Notes: generated by a model from the letters alone, not told the origin. Positions 34,670 to 47,194 are shown, numbered from the stretch's first letter. The stretch: DNA of 64,000 nucleotides from Eonycteris spelaea (GCA_003508835.1 PUFA01000012.1:20502001-20566000), one strand, 5' to 3'. A program made the numbers and translations.

Positions 34670-36950
34670 ACTCTACAAACGATAGTTTCTTAAAGATTAG
34701 TTGCAATGTGCAGTCTGAAACCATGTCAATGAATTTTTCTTATTCGTTAAATTAAAATTCATTGGTTTATCTTATGTTTTGAATGGATCTTTTATCCATG
34801 CATTATTCTGTAACATTATCCATTAGTCGTTTGGAAAATAGTGCTTCACTGAGCTATGCCGATCTTTCAAATATCGACACATTTTATTACATAGTATTTT
34901 TAAACTCACTCTTGTTGATATCACCACCAATGTTATCAGAAAAGTATTGGGAAGATGTAAAGTTCATCATGGCAGATACTAGTTTTCCAAAATTCTAATT
35001 TTCATTTAAAAGTTTGAGTGACAAGAAATACTGTCATTCATTTTCCTTAAAATAACAAGCTCATTTCATTCTAGAAAATGTCTGCCCAATACCAGAGCCT
35101 AAATTGTAATAGTTTGTCAGTCATTCTTTCTATTAAAACTGACATCTAGTGTATTCAACTCACAACTCAAGTGCATAAGTGTTTTCCCCCAAGACAACAG
35201 TAGCGCTTTATGAACACTTCCCATCTGTCACAAAGAACATTAAAAAGATGGGCATTCAAGGGTAGCAGTTTAATAACATCGATAACTTTTACTGCTCATC
35301 AAGGACAATTTTAAGGGAAGCTGGCATTTCTTTTTATACAAGCGCATCATGATAAAGAATTAGGTGACCACCGAAGGCACAGGATAGTTGGTAACACTGC
35401 CCTGATCCATCCTGAGGTGCCACCGTTGTTTTTGCACTATCCGTGCAATGTAAACACAGTAAAAAAGGCAAATAAAGTCTTACTATTATCATGAGAAGAG
35501 TTTTGACTTCACAGGTTCCCTTAAATATTTGGGGAAGCACTCCACTCCCCCAGAGTTCCTCAAACTATACTTTGAGAACCACTCAGGAAAGGCTGAGCAG
35601 CCTTAAACTCATATTTTTTTCTTTCTTTCTCATTAGTTGTCTCAGCTCAGTCATTGGCAGGCCCTGAAAGAAATAGAAGAACGACTGAAAATATAATCTA
35701 AAATTATAACCATTACCTATCTCTGATGGCCTGGACTACTCAGTGATACACTTTGGTATATTTTAGTCACATTTTATCATCAACTTTTCCATTTTTCTCT
35801 TTTCCTTTTTTCTTTCTGCCATTTAAAAATGTTCTAGTATTAATAATAACAATGCTACCCCCCCCCCAATGATCAGGATTTCTGAATTTTATAACCAAAA
35901 TTCTAGCAGTCCCAAGAGCTTCAGGGAAATTCATGACCCGAAATGGAAAGGAATTTCCCTTCTCTGAGAAAGTGCGGATTATTTCTATCCGATTAAAATA
36001 GCCACATGAAGCAAGGTCACAAAATCAACAGTGATAATAAAATCCCCACAGATGGGAATTCCAGATCTTCTCCTATTTCACTATGCTATTTTCCCCACCT
36101 CTGCCTCCACCCTGCAACCTGGAGAGATTTCATTTCCTCTTTTTTCTGCTCTTTTCCTAATCCCAGCCTTCAAACTATTTCTGGGACCCCTGCCTGACCC
36201 CTGAATTCGATTATCGCTCATTTTTGGTTAAACTGACTAGGAAATCTCACAAGATTCTATTAGTTAATCGTCTGGCATGTATCTAAGCTTTACTATGTTG
36301 TTCTTTGTGTTTAGTTATTCTCGTTGGGTTTGGAATTTGACTTGAACCTGTGATATTTGCTACTCCTCATCTTGTATGCTGCCAGTGTTCTTGAATGAGT
36401 TTAAAATTAAAAGCCTTCATTGACTTCTCACCTTTGTACCTTGTGGGATACACTTTCCATAGTGTCATGATGGCTCTTCACCCCGCCCTGAGAACTGCCT
36501 CACCTACATTCAGGAATGCAACCTGGCAGCCATTTTGTTATCAGTGACCCTGACCCTCCCTGACCATAGCTATTTGGGCCAAGGGCAGACACCTGACTCA
36601 AGACGGTCAATCAACATTTTATCTCCCAAGAATGGGGGATTGAACCTAAAATATAAATGAGTCAGGTTCTACTGGTTGCTTGACTCAAGGATGGGCCAGC
36701 TCGAGAGCTATGGGTGGGCAGAGAAATCTAGACAGCTGGTCTCCTGGGAGGAAGGCAGGAAGCAGATGTGTAGAAAGGAGAGACAGAGACCAGAAGCTTT
36801 GGAGAGTCAGATGGCATCTCTACCACAGTTCCCAGAGGCTCTTTCCTGCTCCTGATCACACACCTTGGGAGACCCTGTTTCCTGTGGGTTCCAGGAAAGT
36901 CCATGTACGCTCCAGAAAACTCCTCCTTTTTTTTAAACTAACTCCATTTT
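34670..36950. other. Unassigned intergenic DNA with a MER5 scrap
   Basis: A MER5-like end ('ctcaaactatactttgagaacc') lies at 35,560-35,585. A splice-acceptor-like site with a 19-codon open tail lies at 35,614-35,696 (treated as a weak finding). The stretch 36,470-36,955 has LTR-like composition, but I cannot assign it. Confidence 0.35.
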
Positions 36951-36954
36951 GACC

Positions 36955-37530
36955 AAAACCCACATTAGTCTCCCTGTTCACCAGATATCTTTCAAGACTA
37001 GATACAAATGTCTCTGCTCTGAGAAGACATTCCTGAGCCTTTAGGCAGAGTGACCATTCCTGCCCAGTATTCTTGTACTATCACAGTCACACTATACTGT
37101 CATAGTCACCCTTCAAACTACCACATTTCTCCTATAATACTACATTCCCCTTACACTACAATAGTCACACTCCTGTCACTGCCCTTGGGCCCATGAGCAC
37201 TATCTGTTTAATCTTCTAACATGAGCCCTCCAAGGACAGTGATAAGGTCTCATTCAAAACTCTTCTCTTATGCTTAGAACAGCACCTGGTACCTAACAGC
37301 TGCTGAAAGATCTTTTTGAATGGATGAATCAGTGAAACAGTGAATCAGTGAATATCACTTGACTATATATTATTCGATGACTCTCATTCAACACTGCAAG
37401 TCTGAAATTTCTTTAGCTGCTTTTGAGAGAACACAAGCACCATGAGAGTAGGTACTTGTCCTGTCACAAGTGTGGCCCCAGCACCCAACACAGCTCCCAA
37501 CAGAAGAGACAGTAAATATCTGTTGAATGA
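36955..37530 (+). repeat. Two L2 LINE 3' fragments
   Basis: The first (36,980-37,340) reads 'gacattcctgagcctttagg' ... 'gcttagaacagcacctggtac' ... 'tttttgaatggatgaa'. The second (37,430-37,530) reads 'caccatgagagtaggtacttg' ... 'gtaaatatctgttgaatgaa'. Both match L2 3' ends. Confidence 0.7.
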
Positions 37531-37539
37531 ATGAATCAC

Positions 37540-38750
37540 TAGATATTCAAGAAAAGAATATCTAGTTCGGGCTACAAAAAACATCTAACTCTGAACTTCC
37601 TATAAGTCCTTGCCCATGGATGTTAGTTTTCTAAATACTATCCATAATTCTTGCCCTATTATTATTTGCATTCCTTTCTAAAGAAAACCTGCAAAAGGAA
37701 ATGAAGTGTTCATTCAGAGTTAAAGACCCCTGGTTTGCCTTACTCCCACCCCTATTACTGCATTCCTGAGCAAAGCAGATGGTCCCCCCTGAAGTTCTGC
37801 TGTTTGCTCTTCTTTGTCATCTCAGGAAAAATTTCATTTCTCCAACAGTAACTCACCTTTCCTGCTGAGAAGAGCTTCTCTCTGTTTTCCTCCCTCTCTC
37901 TCAATAAATTATTAAGTGGTAGCAAAAGTAGATAACAAAACAACTAATACAATAACATCCTATTTTTAAAGTAGATGTGTGTGTGTCCTGAAAAAAATGT
38001 AGACCAAAATGTTAATCAGTGGTTATCACTAATTGGTAGTGATTTTTAATTTTCATGCTTTTCTGTATGCTTCAAATCAGCTAGATGACTGTGTTTTGAT
38101 TTTTTATTTAGATTGTGAAATGTTATTTGGGAAGATACTTAGGTAGGTGGATAGATGAATAGTAGTTGAGTAGATAGAAGCAGCCTCTCATGGTGCCTGT
38201 TTTCGCATCCTAAACTTTGGCCCAGATCTTTTGTGGTGACCAGGCTTACACTATAGTGGGGTTAGAGGCCACACTGAATGCCTGTGATTATAGGAGCTCA
38301 GAAAATGATTTGTAAGGCAGCCTTTCAAGGTGACTCAAATTGTTAAGATTCTTCAGGGCCCTCCGAATAGTTCCTGTAGGGCTTGGAACATTGTGTTTAA
38401 ATGCATTTTGGAACATTCCAAATTGGTCAGTGCTGAAAATAGAGGTTACTGTGTAGTTTAAGAACAAAACAAAAGAAGACCAGAAGACCTGAGGAACAAG
38501 CTTGAAATATCTGCTCTGCTTGCAGGAATGACTTCATTTTAGGCCACGTTATCCCATACTACTGCATTGGCCTCCTCTCCTGGGCAATCAGACCCAGTAG
38601 ATGCAACCTAAGTGGACAGGGCATGGCCTCTCTGGCCAGAGCAGTATAGACTGTGCAAGTCCGGAAACCTTTGCTCTGTCTCACTCTGGATTCAGAATCT
38701 ACACTGGTACCACATATGGCTTTCAGGCTTTGGTAGGAGACACTGTTGCT
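37540..38750. other. Unassigned intergenic DNA
   Basis: Nothing recognisable beyond short A/T runs and a weak 'gataggtggatagatgaatag' tetranucleotide-like stretch near 38,143-38,175. Confidence 0.35.
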
Positions 38751-38754
38751 GTTT

Positions 38755-39220
38755 TCTTTTTAAATCAACTTTGTTGAAATATAATTTAAGGACAATAAAA
38801 TCCATTCATTTAAAATGTACAGTTCAGTGAGTTTTGACAAATGTATACACACTTGTAACTACCACCACATTCAAGATATGGAACTTTTCCATCACCCGAA
38901 AGGCTCCTATAGGTCTTGGCAGACAATTCCGAAGCCCCTTCCCAGCCCCGGGCAACCATGGATGTGCTTCCTGACTATAAATTCAGCTTACCTTTTCTAG
39001 AATGGTAAGTAAATAAAGTCATAGAGTATGAACCTTTTTCTGTCTGGCTTCTTTTGCTCAATATAATGTTTTTAAGACTCATCTTGGCTGTGTCTATCAA
39101 TAGTCCATTCTTTTAAAATATTAAATAGTGTTCCATTGTATGGATGATCCATAGTTTCTTTATCCATTCACCTTTTGATGGGCATTTAGGTGGTTTCTAC
39201 TTCTGGGGTCTTATGAAAAA
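38755..39220 (-). mobile_element. L1ME-type 3' end, antisense
   Basis: 'tttgttgaaatataatttaag', 'aaaatgtacagttcagtgag', 'gcaaccatggatgtgcttcc', 'gtgttccattgtatggatg' and 'gatgggcatttaggtggtttc' follow the antisense order of an old L1 3' region. Confidence 0.8.
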
Positions 39221-39224
39221 GTTT

Positions 39225-40080
39225 AGGTTTGGTTTGGTTCATTTGTTTGTTTGTTCGTTTTAATTTCAACTATACTAATCAAATAGCTGTTACAGGACTC
39301 GCTAGCTACTAAATGAATCATTTTCCCTGAAGCTTGCTTTTGCACTAAGAAAAAAATCTGTGATCAAACAAGTTGATAGTTCATTCATTCATTCAACCAA
39401 TCACACATTCGATTAGCCATTTATTCAATAAACATTCATCCATCACCTTCTATTACAACCAGTAATAATTTACAAATATTGCTTATTGAGTGTTTAATCA
39501 TCTTAAGGTCACCATGTTTTTTTCAAACAAAAAATTATCTATGTAACTTAGATTTTTCATTTATTTATTGGCCTTCCCTCTCCTCTCTATTCACTCCACT
39601 TGCTGTGAATTAATGAGATTTTATTACATCTCTTTCTTTAATCAGGACCAAATGGTCTATGACATTGCTCAGGCTTTTATGTTTATGGGGATTGAAGTGG
39701 TGCCTGAGTGACACTGGGAGGAAGACATTACACTCCCAACATCCTTGGTGTCAGAGCTAGATTGGTATTCACTCCAGGCATACACTGAACACTTCATCTT
39801 CCAGACAGACGATTGAGCCGAGATGCTATATAAGTCAAATAAATAAGTAAAGCATTGGACCAAGGGCAGTTCTGTTCTTATTTGGCACATAGAAATATAG
39901 TTAACTTTCTCTGAGTTCCTACCGAATGCTAACACTCACCAGGAACGTGGGAAAGAGAAAGGGGCAAAAAAATAGAGACAGAGAAAAACTATCTTAACTC
40001 TTAAAGAGTTTAATTAGTATGAGAGCCCAGAATAAGCAGAAGAATCATCATCAAGAAAGTATAAGTAAGGGGAGAAAAAC
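39225..40080. other. Unassigned intergenic DNA
   Basis: No gene seen. There are TTCATTCATTCA-type short tandem words near 39,381-39,396; the rest is unassigned. Confidence 0.35.
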
Positions 40081-40510
40081 TAGCATTTCTTGAGCTTCTA
40101 CTAGGTGCCAAAGAATGTGCTAGTCCAGTGGTTCTCAAACTTGGCAGGTCATCGGAATCACCTAGAGAGCTTGTTAAAACATAGATTGCCAGGCCTCACC
40201 CCTAGAGTTTCTGAGTCAGTAAGCCTGAAGTAGAGCTAAAGAATTTACTTTTTTAACATCCAGGTGATGCTGATGCTGCTGGTCTAGGTTCCATACTTTG
40301 AGATTCACTCAAAGTTGATAATATGTGCTAGACATATATATTATCTCATTTAAACATCCCAAGAGCACTCTGAAGCAGATATCATTAACACAATTTTATA
40401 CATGAGCAAAGTAGAGATCAGAGAACTCTCAGAAGTCGTCCTGGGTCCACAACTAGTGAATGGCAAAGCCAAACTATGAATTTAGGTCTAACTCATTCCA
40501 AAACCTATGG
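40080..40510 (-). repeat. MIR SINE, antisense, interrupted by MER5A
   Basis: 'cttgagcttctactaggtgcc' is joined across the MER5A at 40,124-40,323 to 'tattatctcatttaaacatcc', 'catgagcaaagtagagatcag' and 'aatggcaaagccaaactatg'. The interruption and the duplicated 8-mer show which element came first. Confidence 0.75.
40124..40323 (+). mobile_element. MER5A hAT-Charlie transposon with 8-bp target duplication
   Basis: Near-complete copy: 'cagtggttctcaaacttggc', 'gagagcttgttaaaacatag', 'cctcacccctagagtttctg', 'caggtgatgctgatgctgct', 'ccatactttgagattcactc'. The 8-mer TGTGCTAG occurs directly on both sides (40116-40123 and 40324-40331), the expected hAT duplication. Confidence 0.9.
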
Positions 40511-41039
40511 TTTTTTCTCAACAATTTTCAAAACTTTCTCTGGACAGTTCTTAAAACGCAGACCTAGACTATTATCTGAGCTTGTCTATGTTGTCAGAAT
40601 CTCCAAGGTCTGGGAGTAAGCAGACATGATGACATCATTTAGGATCACATGCTACTAAAATACTAAAATAATAGGATGGTTAACTGAATGGTTTGGAAAG
40701 GATCCAGAAAGTAGGAGCCAATGCTCCTGACCAAAACTACCTGATTCTTTGACTAACTCAAAATGCAAAAACACTGCTGGGTGACCCACCACCTCTGCTC
40801 CCTCCTTTCATAATGACAGCAGTTGGTTACAAAGCAGATTTTCACCTGACTATTCTCCCTTCCCCTTCCCCTTCCCATAAACCTCCTGCTGCATTAATTC
40901 AGCATGAGAAATAATCCTATAAAAATGTATAAAAGCAGACTTCAAACTTAAGTAGGTTTTCTCATGTGAACAAAGGAATCTTATCTTCCTATTGAATATT
41001 TGTTGTTTAAAGACTTTAATTCAGACACAAATTACCAAT

Positions 41040-41335
41040 TTAAGAAATGAGAGAGGAGATATCACTATAGATTTTACAATGATTAAAAAGATGATAAGGA
41101 AAATTTATGAATAACTTTATGCTAGTACATTTGACAACTTAACTGATATGGACAAATTCCTTGAAAGACAAACTATCAAAGGTCACTGAAGAACAAATAA
41201 ATAACCTGTATATCTAATAAATAAATTGAATTTATAGCTTAAAATCTTTCCACAAAGAAAACTTCAGGTCTAGATGACTTTATAGGTGAATTCTATTGAA
41301 CATGTAAAGAAGAAATAGCACCAGTTCTATACAAA
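41040..41335 (+). mobile_element. L1 ORF2 fragment, sense
   Basis: DNA words 'gagaggagatatcactatag', 'gacaaattccttgaaagaca', 'gaagaacaaataaataacctg' and 'cttcaggtctagatgacttt' correspond to L1 ORF2 near the start of the reverse-transcriptase domain. Broken frame; isolated fragment. Confidence 0.75.
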
Positions 41336-41714
41336 TTCTTTTGGAAATTAAAGATACTCCCAAGTAACTCTTGAGGCTAAAATTACATTGAAATTAAAAG
41401 ATTTTAATTCAAGTTGAGGCAAAAGACTGCACTATTAAGGGGAGAAAATATTGTGATTTTAATTATGCTAGACAAAATGGAATGCTGTGTCTCCGGCAGC
41501 TCTAAGAGTAAGCAAGATTCATTTGTGTCCCTGTTGTGTAGATGAGGAACTAGGATAAGGAAATAGGTTAGAGAAAACTCAACCTACACACCTCTCCTCT
41601 GGAGGTAGGGAAGGAAGAGATAGGACACTGAAAATAAACTATTTCACAGTTTAGTCACCAGAGAATGTTAAAGAGAATCCTTAGAGAAGGATTCCAGAGA
41701 TGGCAATTCACTTC

Positions 41715-42620
41715 ATGAAAATGTTTTTAAAAATCTTTTATTATAGAAAATGTCAAACATCTAAAAGGAGGTAGACTGCAAGGCAGCCTCATACCCCTTA
41801 CCCAGCCCCAAACAATGACCATCAATCAGCCTATGCATCCAGACCGCCATCCGCTTCCTCTACCATGATTTATTATTTTGAAGAAAATCCCACCCGTATT
41901 ATCATTTTGCCCATAAATATTTCAGCCTGTATCTCTAAAAACAGGGTCTCTCAACCTCAGTACTGGTGACATTGTGAGCCAATATTTGTTGTGAGCTTGT
42001 CCTCTGCTTTGCAGGGTGTTTAGCAACATTTCTGAGATCCTTGTACTAGAGGCCAGTCAGAACTGCCACCACACCCCAACCCCCACCCCATGCTGTGACA
42101 ACCTAAAATTTCTTCAGACATTGCCAAATGTCTCCTAGGGGCAAAAATCAAAACCAAGAACCACTAAAAGATGAGGTCTCTTTTAAAATATAGCTGTGAT
42201 ACTATGATCACACATAAAAGCCAATAATTATGTCTTAATATAATCAAATATCTAGTTACTGTCAAAATTTCCAGTTGTTTCATAAATGTTATGAGTATTT
42301 TTTCCCAATAGTTTTTGTGATTGATATGTGATTGATTGATTGACATATCTTTTAGATATTTTTTAATCTATAGGTTTCCCCTTCATTCTTTTTTTTTTTT
42401 TAATAAAAAAGGTCATTGGACCTAAAGAGTTTCCCACAATCTTGATTATGCTGATTACATGTCCATATTGCAGCATAACATTTTCTCTGTTCTATTTCCT
42501 GTAAATTGGTAGTTGGATCCAGAAGGTTGGTTAGATTCAGGTTCAAATTTTTGGCAGGAATACTTCATCATGGTGTTGTGTTCTTCCATCAGGGCACCTG
42601 ATATATACAATTATTGATGG
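41715..42620 (-). mobile_element. Old L1 3' UTR, antisense, interrupted by MER20
   Basis: 'tcttttattatagaaaatgtc', 'aagaaaatcccacccgtatt', then after the MER20 'ccaataattatgtcttaatat', 'ccagttgtttcataaatgtt', 'ggttagattcaggttcaaat', 'tacttcatcatggtgttgtg'. The order is continuous across the inserted MER20. Confidence 0.65.
41942..42163 (-). mobile_element. MER20 hAT transposon nested in an L1
   Basis: 'cagggtctctcaacctcagt', 'ttgcagggtgtttagcaac', 'ttcttcagacattgccaaatg' and 'tcctaggggcaaaaatcaaa' give the antisense MER20 order. CTAAAAA/CTAAAAG at the two edges is the likely target duplication. Confidence 0.85.
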
Positions 42621-42799
42621 TTAATGCCTTTCTATTTCTGTCATTCTTTTTCCATTTATTAATTGAATTCTTCTATCAAGATTTTCCCTGATGAGCAATT
42701 TGTTTAGATTAGTAATGGTTGTCTGAGACGAATACAATTCTGAAGACCTTTCCAAACTCAGGGGAAAGAATGGCAGGGTTAATTACTAAGAAAAATTCC

Positions 42800-44655
42800 A
42801 TTTATTTAAACAAACAAACAAAAAAACAGTTCACCCATTTCTCCGACCCATCACCACACCCCACCTGTAGCAACCACGAATCTATCATCTGTATGTGTGT
42901 GTGCGTGTGTATATACATACATATATATATTTAGATTCCACATATCAGAGATCATATAATATTTGTCTATCTGATTTATTTTACTCAATATAATGCCCTC
43001 AAGCTTCACCCATATTGTCACAAATGTCAATATTTCATTTTTTATGGCTAAATAATATTCCATTGTGTGAATATACATATATGTGGCATATTTTCCTTAT
43101 CCATTTTTCCTTATCCATTCACCTATCAATAGACATTTAGGTTGTTTCCACACGGGCTATTGTAAATAATGCTGCAATAAACCTTAAGGTGCATATGTCT
43201 TTTCAAGTTAGTGTTTTGTTTTGTTTTGTTTTGTTTTCAGATAAATACCCAGAAGTGGAATTGCTAGATCATGTAGTAGTTATAGTTCTCATTTTTTGAG
43301 GAACCTCCGTACTGTTTTCCATAGTGGCTGCACCAATTTATATTCCCACTGACAGTTCCCTTTTCCCCACATCCTCACAAACACTGTTATTTCGAGTCTT
43401 TTTGACAATAGCCATTTTAACAGGTGTGAGGTGGGATCTCATTGCAGCTTTGATTTGCATCTCCCTGATGATTAATGATGTAACATCTTTTCATGTACAT
43501 GTTGGCCTTCTACGTGTCTTCAGATTCCTCTGCTCATGTTCAATCAGATTGCGTGTTTGTTTTTTGTTTGTTGCTATGGAGTTGTATGAGTTCTTTATCT
43601 ATTTTGGATATTAGCCCCTTATCAGAAATATGATTTGCAAGTATTTTCTCCCATTCAGTAGGTTGCCTTTTCATTTTGTTGATGGTTTCCTTTGCTGTAC
43701 AGAAGCTTTTTAGTTTAGTTAGTCCTTCTTATTTATCTTCGCTTTTGGTATCAGATTCAAAAATCATCACCAAGACCCATGTCAAGGAACTTATCTCCTG
43801 TGTTTTCTTCTAGGAGTCTTATGGTTTCAGGTTTTACATTCAAGTTTTTAATCCACTTCTAAGTTAATTTTTGTATATAGTGTAAGATAGAGGTCAAGTT
43901 TCATTTTTTTGCATGTTTCTGCTTTTCCAAACACCATGTATTGAGAAGACTGTCCCTTCCCCATTGTATGTTCTTGACTCCTTTTTCATAAATTAATTGA
44001 CTATATATATAGGTAGGTTTATTTCTGGGCTCTCTATTCTGTCCCATTGATCATGTGTCTATTTTTATGCCAATACCACACTGTTTTAATTACTATAGCT
44101 TTGTAATTGTGTTTAAAAGCAGGGAGCATGATGTCTCCAGCTTCGTTGTTCTTTCTCAAGATTGCTTTGGTTTTTCCAAGTCTTTTGTGATTCCACACAC
44201 ATTTTAAGGTTGTTCTATTTCTGTGAAAAGTGTCATTGGAATTTTGATAGGAATTGCATTGAATTTTAGATTGTTTTAAGTACTATGGACATTTTAACAA
44301 TATTAATTATTTCAGTCCATGAGCACGGAATCTCTATTTATTTGTGTCTTCTTCAATTTCTTTCATTAATGTCCTGGAGTTTTTAGTACACAGATCTTTC
44401 ACCTCCTTAGTTAAATTTATTCCTAGGTATTTTATTCTTTTTGATACATTTATAAATGAAACTGTTTTTTTTTTAATTTCTGAGAATTTATTATTAGCAT
44501 ATAGAAATTCAATAGATTTCTGCATATCAACTTTTTATCCTGAGAGTTTGCTGGCAGTTTTTTTTATTAGTCCTGGCAGTTTTTTTGATGAGTCTTTAGG
44601 ATTTTCTATACATAATATCATCTCACCTGCAAATAGTAACAGTTTTACTTCCTTC
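42800..44655 (-). mobile_element. L1 LINE, 5'-truncated, antisense
   Basis: Reverse 3' UTR ('ccacctgtagcaaccacgaat', 'agattccacatatcagagatc', 'attccattgtgtgaatatac') passes into reverse ORF2 ('catttcgagtctttttgac' region, 'ttctgggctctctattctgtc', 'ttgataggaattgcattgaat', 'ttaaatttattcctaggtatt'). It ends at 'agtaacagttttacttccttc'. The ORF2 frame is broken. It is one of the two longest L1 copies in the window. Confidence 0.9.
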
Positions 44656-44891
44656 TAGAATTGGTTATTGATGTCTGACATGGCATGTGATGAAACAGTG
44701 GTAGTAATTTCTATCCCCAATCTAATTTACTCACCTCTTTTAGAGATGAAGACTCAGTAAAAAGAAATAAGATCACACAGTGTGAGTTCGGGACAGAGTA
44801 TTGAATGTGTAGTATTGAATAAGGCAAGCTCAGAATCAAAGTGGTTGTTTATCTTTTTTGTTTTAATGATAATTCCCAGTATTGACAGTAT

Positions 44892-44892
<1 letters not shown>

Positions 44893-44935
<43 letters not shown>
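44893..44935 (+). repeat. (AAT)n microsatellite
   Basis: About 14 AAT units, uninterrupted. Confidence 0.95.
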
Positions 44936-44936
<1 letters not shown>

Positions 44937-44989
44937 ACAACAACACTTTCCGAGACTGTTTTTGAGAATGTAAGATGGCAGAACTTTCC

Positions 44990-45520
44990 TGGAAGACAAT
45001 TTGACTATATGTATAACAAAAACCTTGGAAGTGTTCACACCGTTTGACCTAGGAATTCTACTGCCAGAAATTTATCCCGGGGACATGCAGAGACCTACCA
45101 AAGGCTATGCATGGCAAGTCTGTAAAAATAAAACACTGGAAACAATCTAAGGGTTTGCCTATAGGAGATAAGCTAGACATAGTGTGCTATCCAGTCGACG
45201 ACCTTGCAGGTGTTTGAATATTACAGAACACGTAAAGCCATGAAAGATGTTCATGACATATTATTGAGTGAAAAAAAAAAAGCAGGTCTGATGTAGTATA
45301 TTTAGTAAATTTCATTATCAATTTTTTTAAAAAAGAATTTATGCATATAACTATATATGGGAAAAAATTTCACAGTAGATATACCAAAATATTAACAATT
45401 AATATTAAAACATTAATATAACCTGCTGGTAAAATTAAGAGTAATTTATATTTTCTTCCTTTTGCTTATCTGAATTTTCAACATTTTCCGTATGTAATCC
45501 ATATTTTTTAAAGAAAAAAG
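44990..45520 (+). repeat. Old LINE (L1M-like) 3' segment
   Basis: Same type as 4640-5220: 'agacaatttgactatatgta', 'accgtttgacctaggaattc', 'gtaaaaataaaacactggaaac', 'gttcatgacatattattgagtg'. Subfamily not assigned. Confidence 0.5.
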
Positions 45521-45524
45521 ATTT

Positions 45525-46600
45525 TCATAACAAGTATTTTTAATAAAGGTTGCCAGATAAAATATACTGTGGGACATACTTATACTAAAATAATATTTGT
45601 TGTTTATCTGAAATTTAAATTTATGTGGGTGTCCTGTATTTTTACTTGCTAAATCTGACAAGCCTATTTTTAATGCAAAGTAATCAGAGGAGAGAATAGG
45701 GTGCTGGCCTCTTTGAGGACAGGAGAGGAATCGATTGTTCCAAGTTTTTTAAGCCAGGAAGTAGGGTTTTGGTGGACTAAGAAAGGAATATCAATGTGGG
45801 ATCCAGACTATCCTTATCTCACAGCTGGACTCTATCACCACCACCACCATCACTGTCCTCTTCAGCCCCAGTCGCTCCACCATCTGGATGTCCTGGGACA
45901 AGTTACTCGTCTCCCCTGAACCTCAATAACAATGTCTGGCAATGTTCAAATGAGAGCAGGTTGTACGAAGGCACTTTGTAAATTGCAAACTTCCAAGCGG
46001 CACATTATCATCATGTTAGTAAATTATACGCACGAGGACATGTTAAACAGGAACAAAATGTCGCCGTGGACAACCACAGAGTCGTTCCTTGCAGCAGATT
46101 TTTGACGGCTCTCTGAGGTCAAAACAACTCAAGGTTTAGTCACCCCACAACTGAACCTATATATTAACATCTATCCAAATTGTTCTTACGATCCTATTTA
46201 TAGATGCACTCACTGATCATTAAATATGGTTGGAACGCTTTGCCTGCCACAAGTCGGTTGTTAAATTGCTTGGTGAGCAGCGTGCGAAGAGTGGCTTGGA
46301 AGAAGCCCGCGTGGTGTACGAGTTGGGCAGCTCATAACTCCAGGCCCTCACCTTATCCTCACACACTAGTCTCGGTCACCTTGGAAACTGCCCTATTCTA
46401 GATGCAGAGCACAGAACACGCCGGCTGACAGGGAATTAATCAGCAGCCGCCTTCTCTACTGGTCTCCGTTACTGAAAAACTACCAGTGCCTCTCAAGCCA
46501 CTTTATGGAGCATCCCAGTGGGGTTCCAGGGATCTTCTGGGGGAAAATTAACACAGGAGGCTGGCGTGGGGTGGGGGGTTACAAAAAAAATGGAAAAATA
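45525..46600. other. Unique-looking intergenic DNA
   Basis: No gene or repeat was assigned. The stretch 45,985-46,440 is relatively CpG-containing and non-repetitive, so it could be a conserved element or a degenerate unknown repeat. Confidence 0.35.
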
Positions 46601-46603
46601 AAA

Positions 46604-46682
46604 TGAGGGAGAAAAAAAGAAAGGAGATGGAAAAGGAAAGGTGGGAAGAAAGAAGAAAAAGTTCAGAAGGAAGAAAATGAGA
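46604..46682 (+). repeat. Purine-rich (GA) tract
   Basis: Almost pure A/G ('gggagaaaaaaagaaaggag', 'ggaaaaggaaaggtgggaag') with only a few T/C interruptions. It sits just before a MIR fragment at about 46,690-46,770. Confidence 0.85.
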
Positions 46683-46924
46683 TTATTATCCTATTTTAGA
46701 GATGAGGAAACTGAGGCCCAGAGGCCCAGTCACATAACCAGTAAATATCAGAGCTGGATTTTAAATCCAAAAGAAATAAAATTTCTGAAGGAGAAAAAAA
46801 TTCCCCTGAGAAGACTGGATTTTCCAATGTCCAGAACAGCTCCCCATGGGAATCGGACATTCTGGAAACAGTGCCACGAAAATGCCACTCATTTGTAAGG
46901 AGGAATGGCACAGAGGAGGGATGC

Positions 46925-47190
46925 AGGAGAGGCAGCCAGCCATCTGCAAGCCAGGAAGAGGGCCCTCAGCAAGAACTAACTCTGATCTTACACTTCCAAG
47001 CCTCTGGACGTGTGAGAAATAAGTATCTGTCATTTAAGCCACCCAGTCTATAGTATTTTGTTTTAGCAGCCTGAGCGGACTAAGATGTATGGTAATTCTG
47101 TGTTTAACTTATTGAGTAAATGCCAAACGATTTTCCACAGTGGCTACACTATTTTCCATTTCCACCATCGGTGTTTGAGGAGAGAATACC
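46925..47190 (+). mobile_element. MaLR LTR 3' half joined to L1 sequence
   Basis: 'catctgcaagccaggaagag', 'ggccctcagcaagaactaac', 'cacccagtctatagtattttg', 'gcagcctgagcggactaag' is the LTR 3' half, ending at about 47,087. It is followed without gap by L1-type 'tatggtaattctgtgtttaac' to 'tccatttccaccatcggtg'. The same junction occurs at 50,143. Confidence 0.75.
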
Positions 47191-47194
47191 AGTG

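Noticed and set aside
35637..35696. Considered as the BFSP2 last exon
   Set aside because: Exon 6 leaves phase 2, so this exon would read into CLSSVIGRP; the exon at 11,982 gives Gly-stop exactly as known for phakinin, with a poly(A) signal.
42851..43078. Minus-strand frame with L1-like peptide MEYYLAIKNEILTF
   Set aside because: It is part of the antisense L1 ORF2 and 3' UTR; not a host gene and broken.
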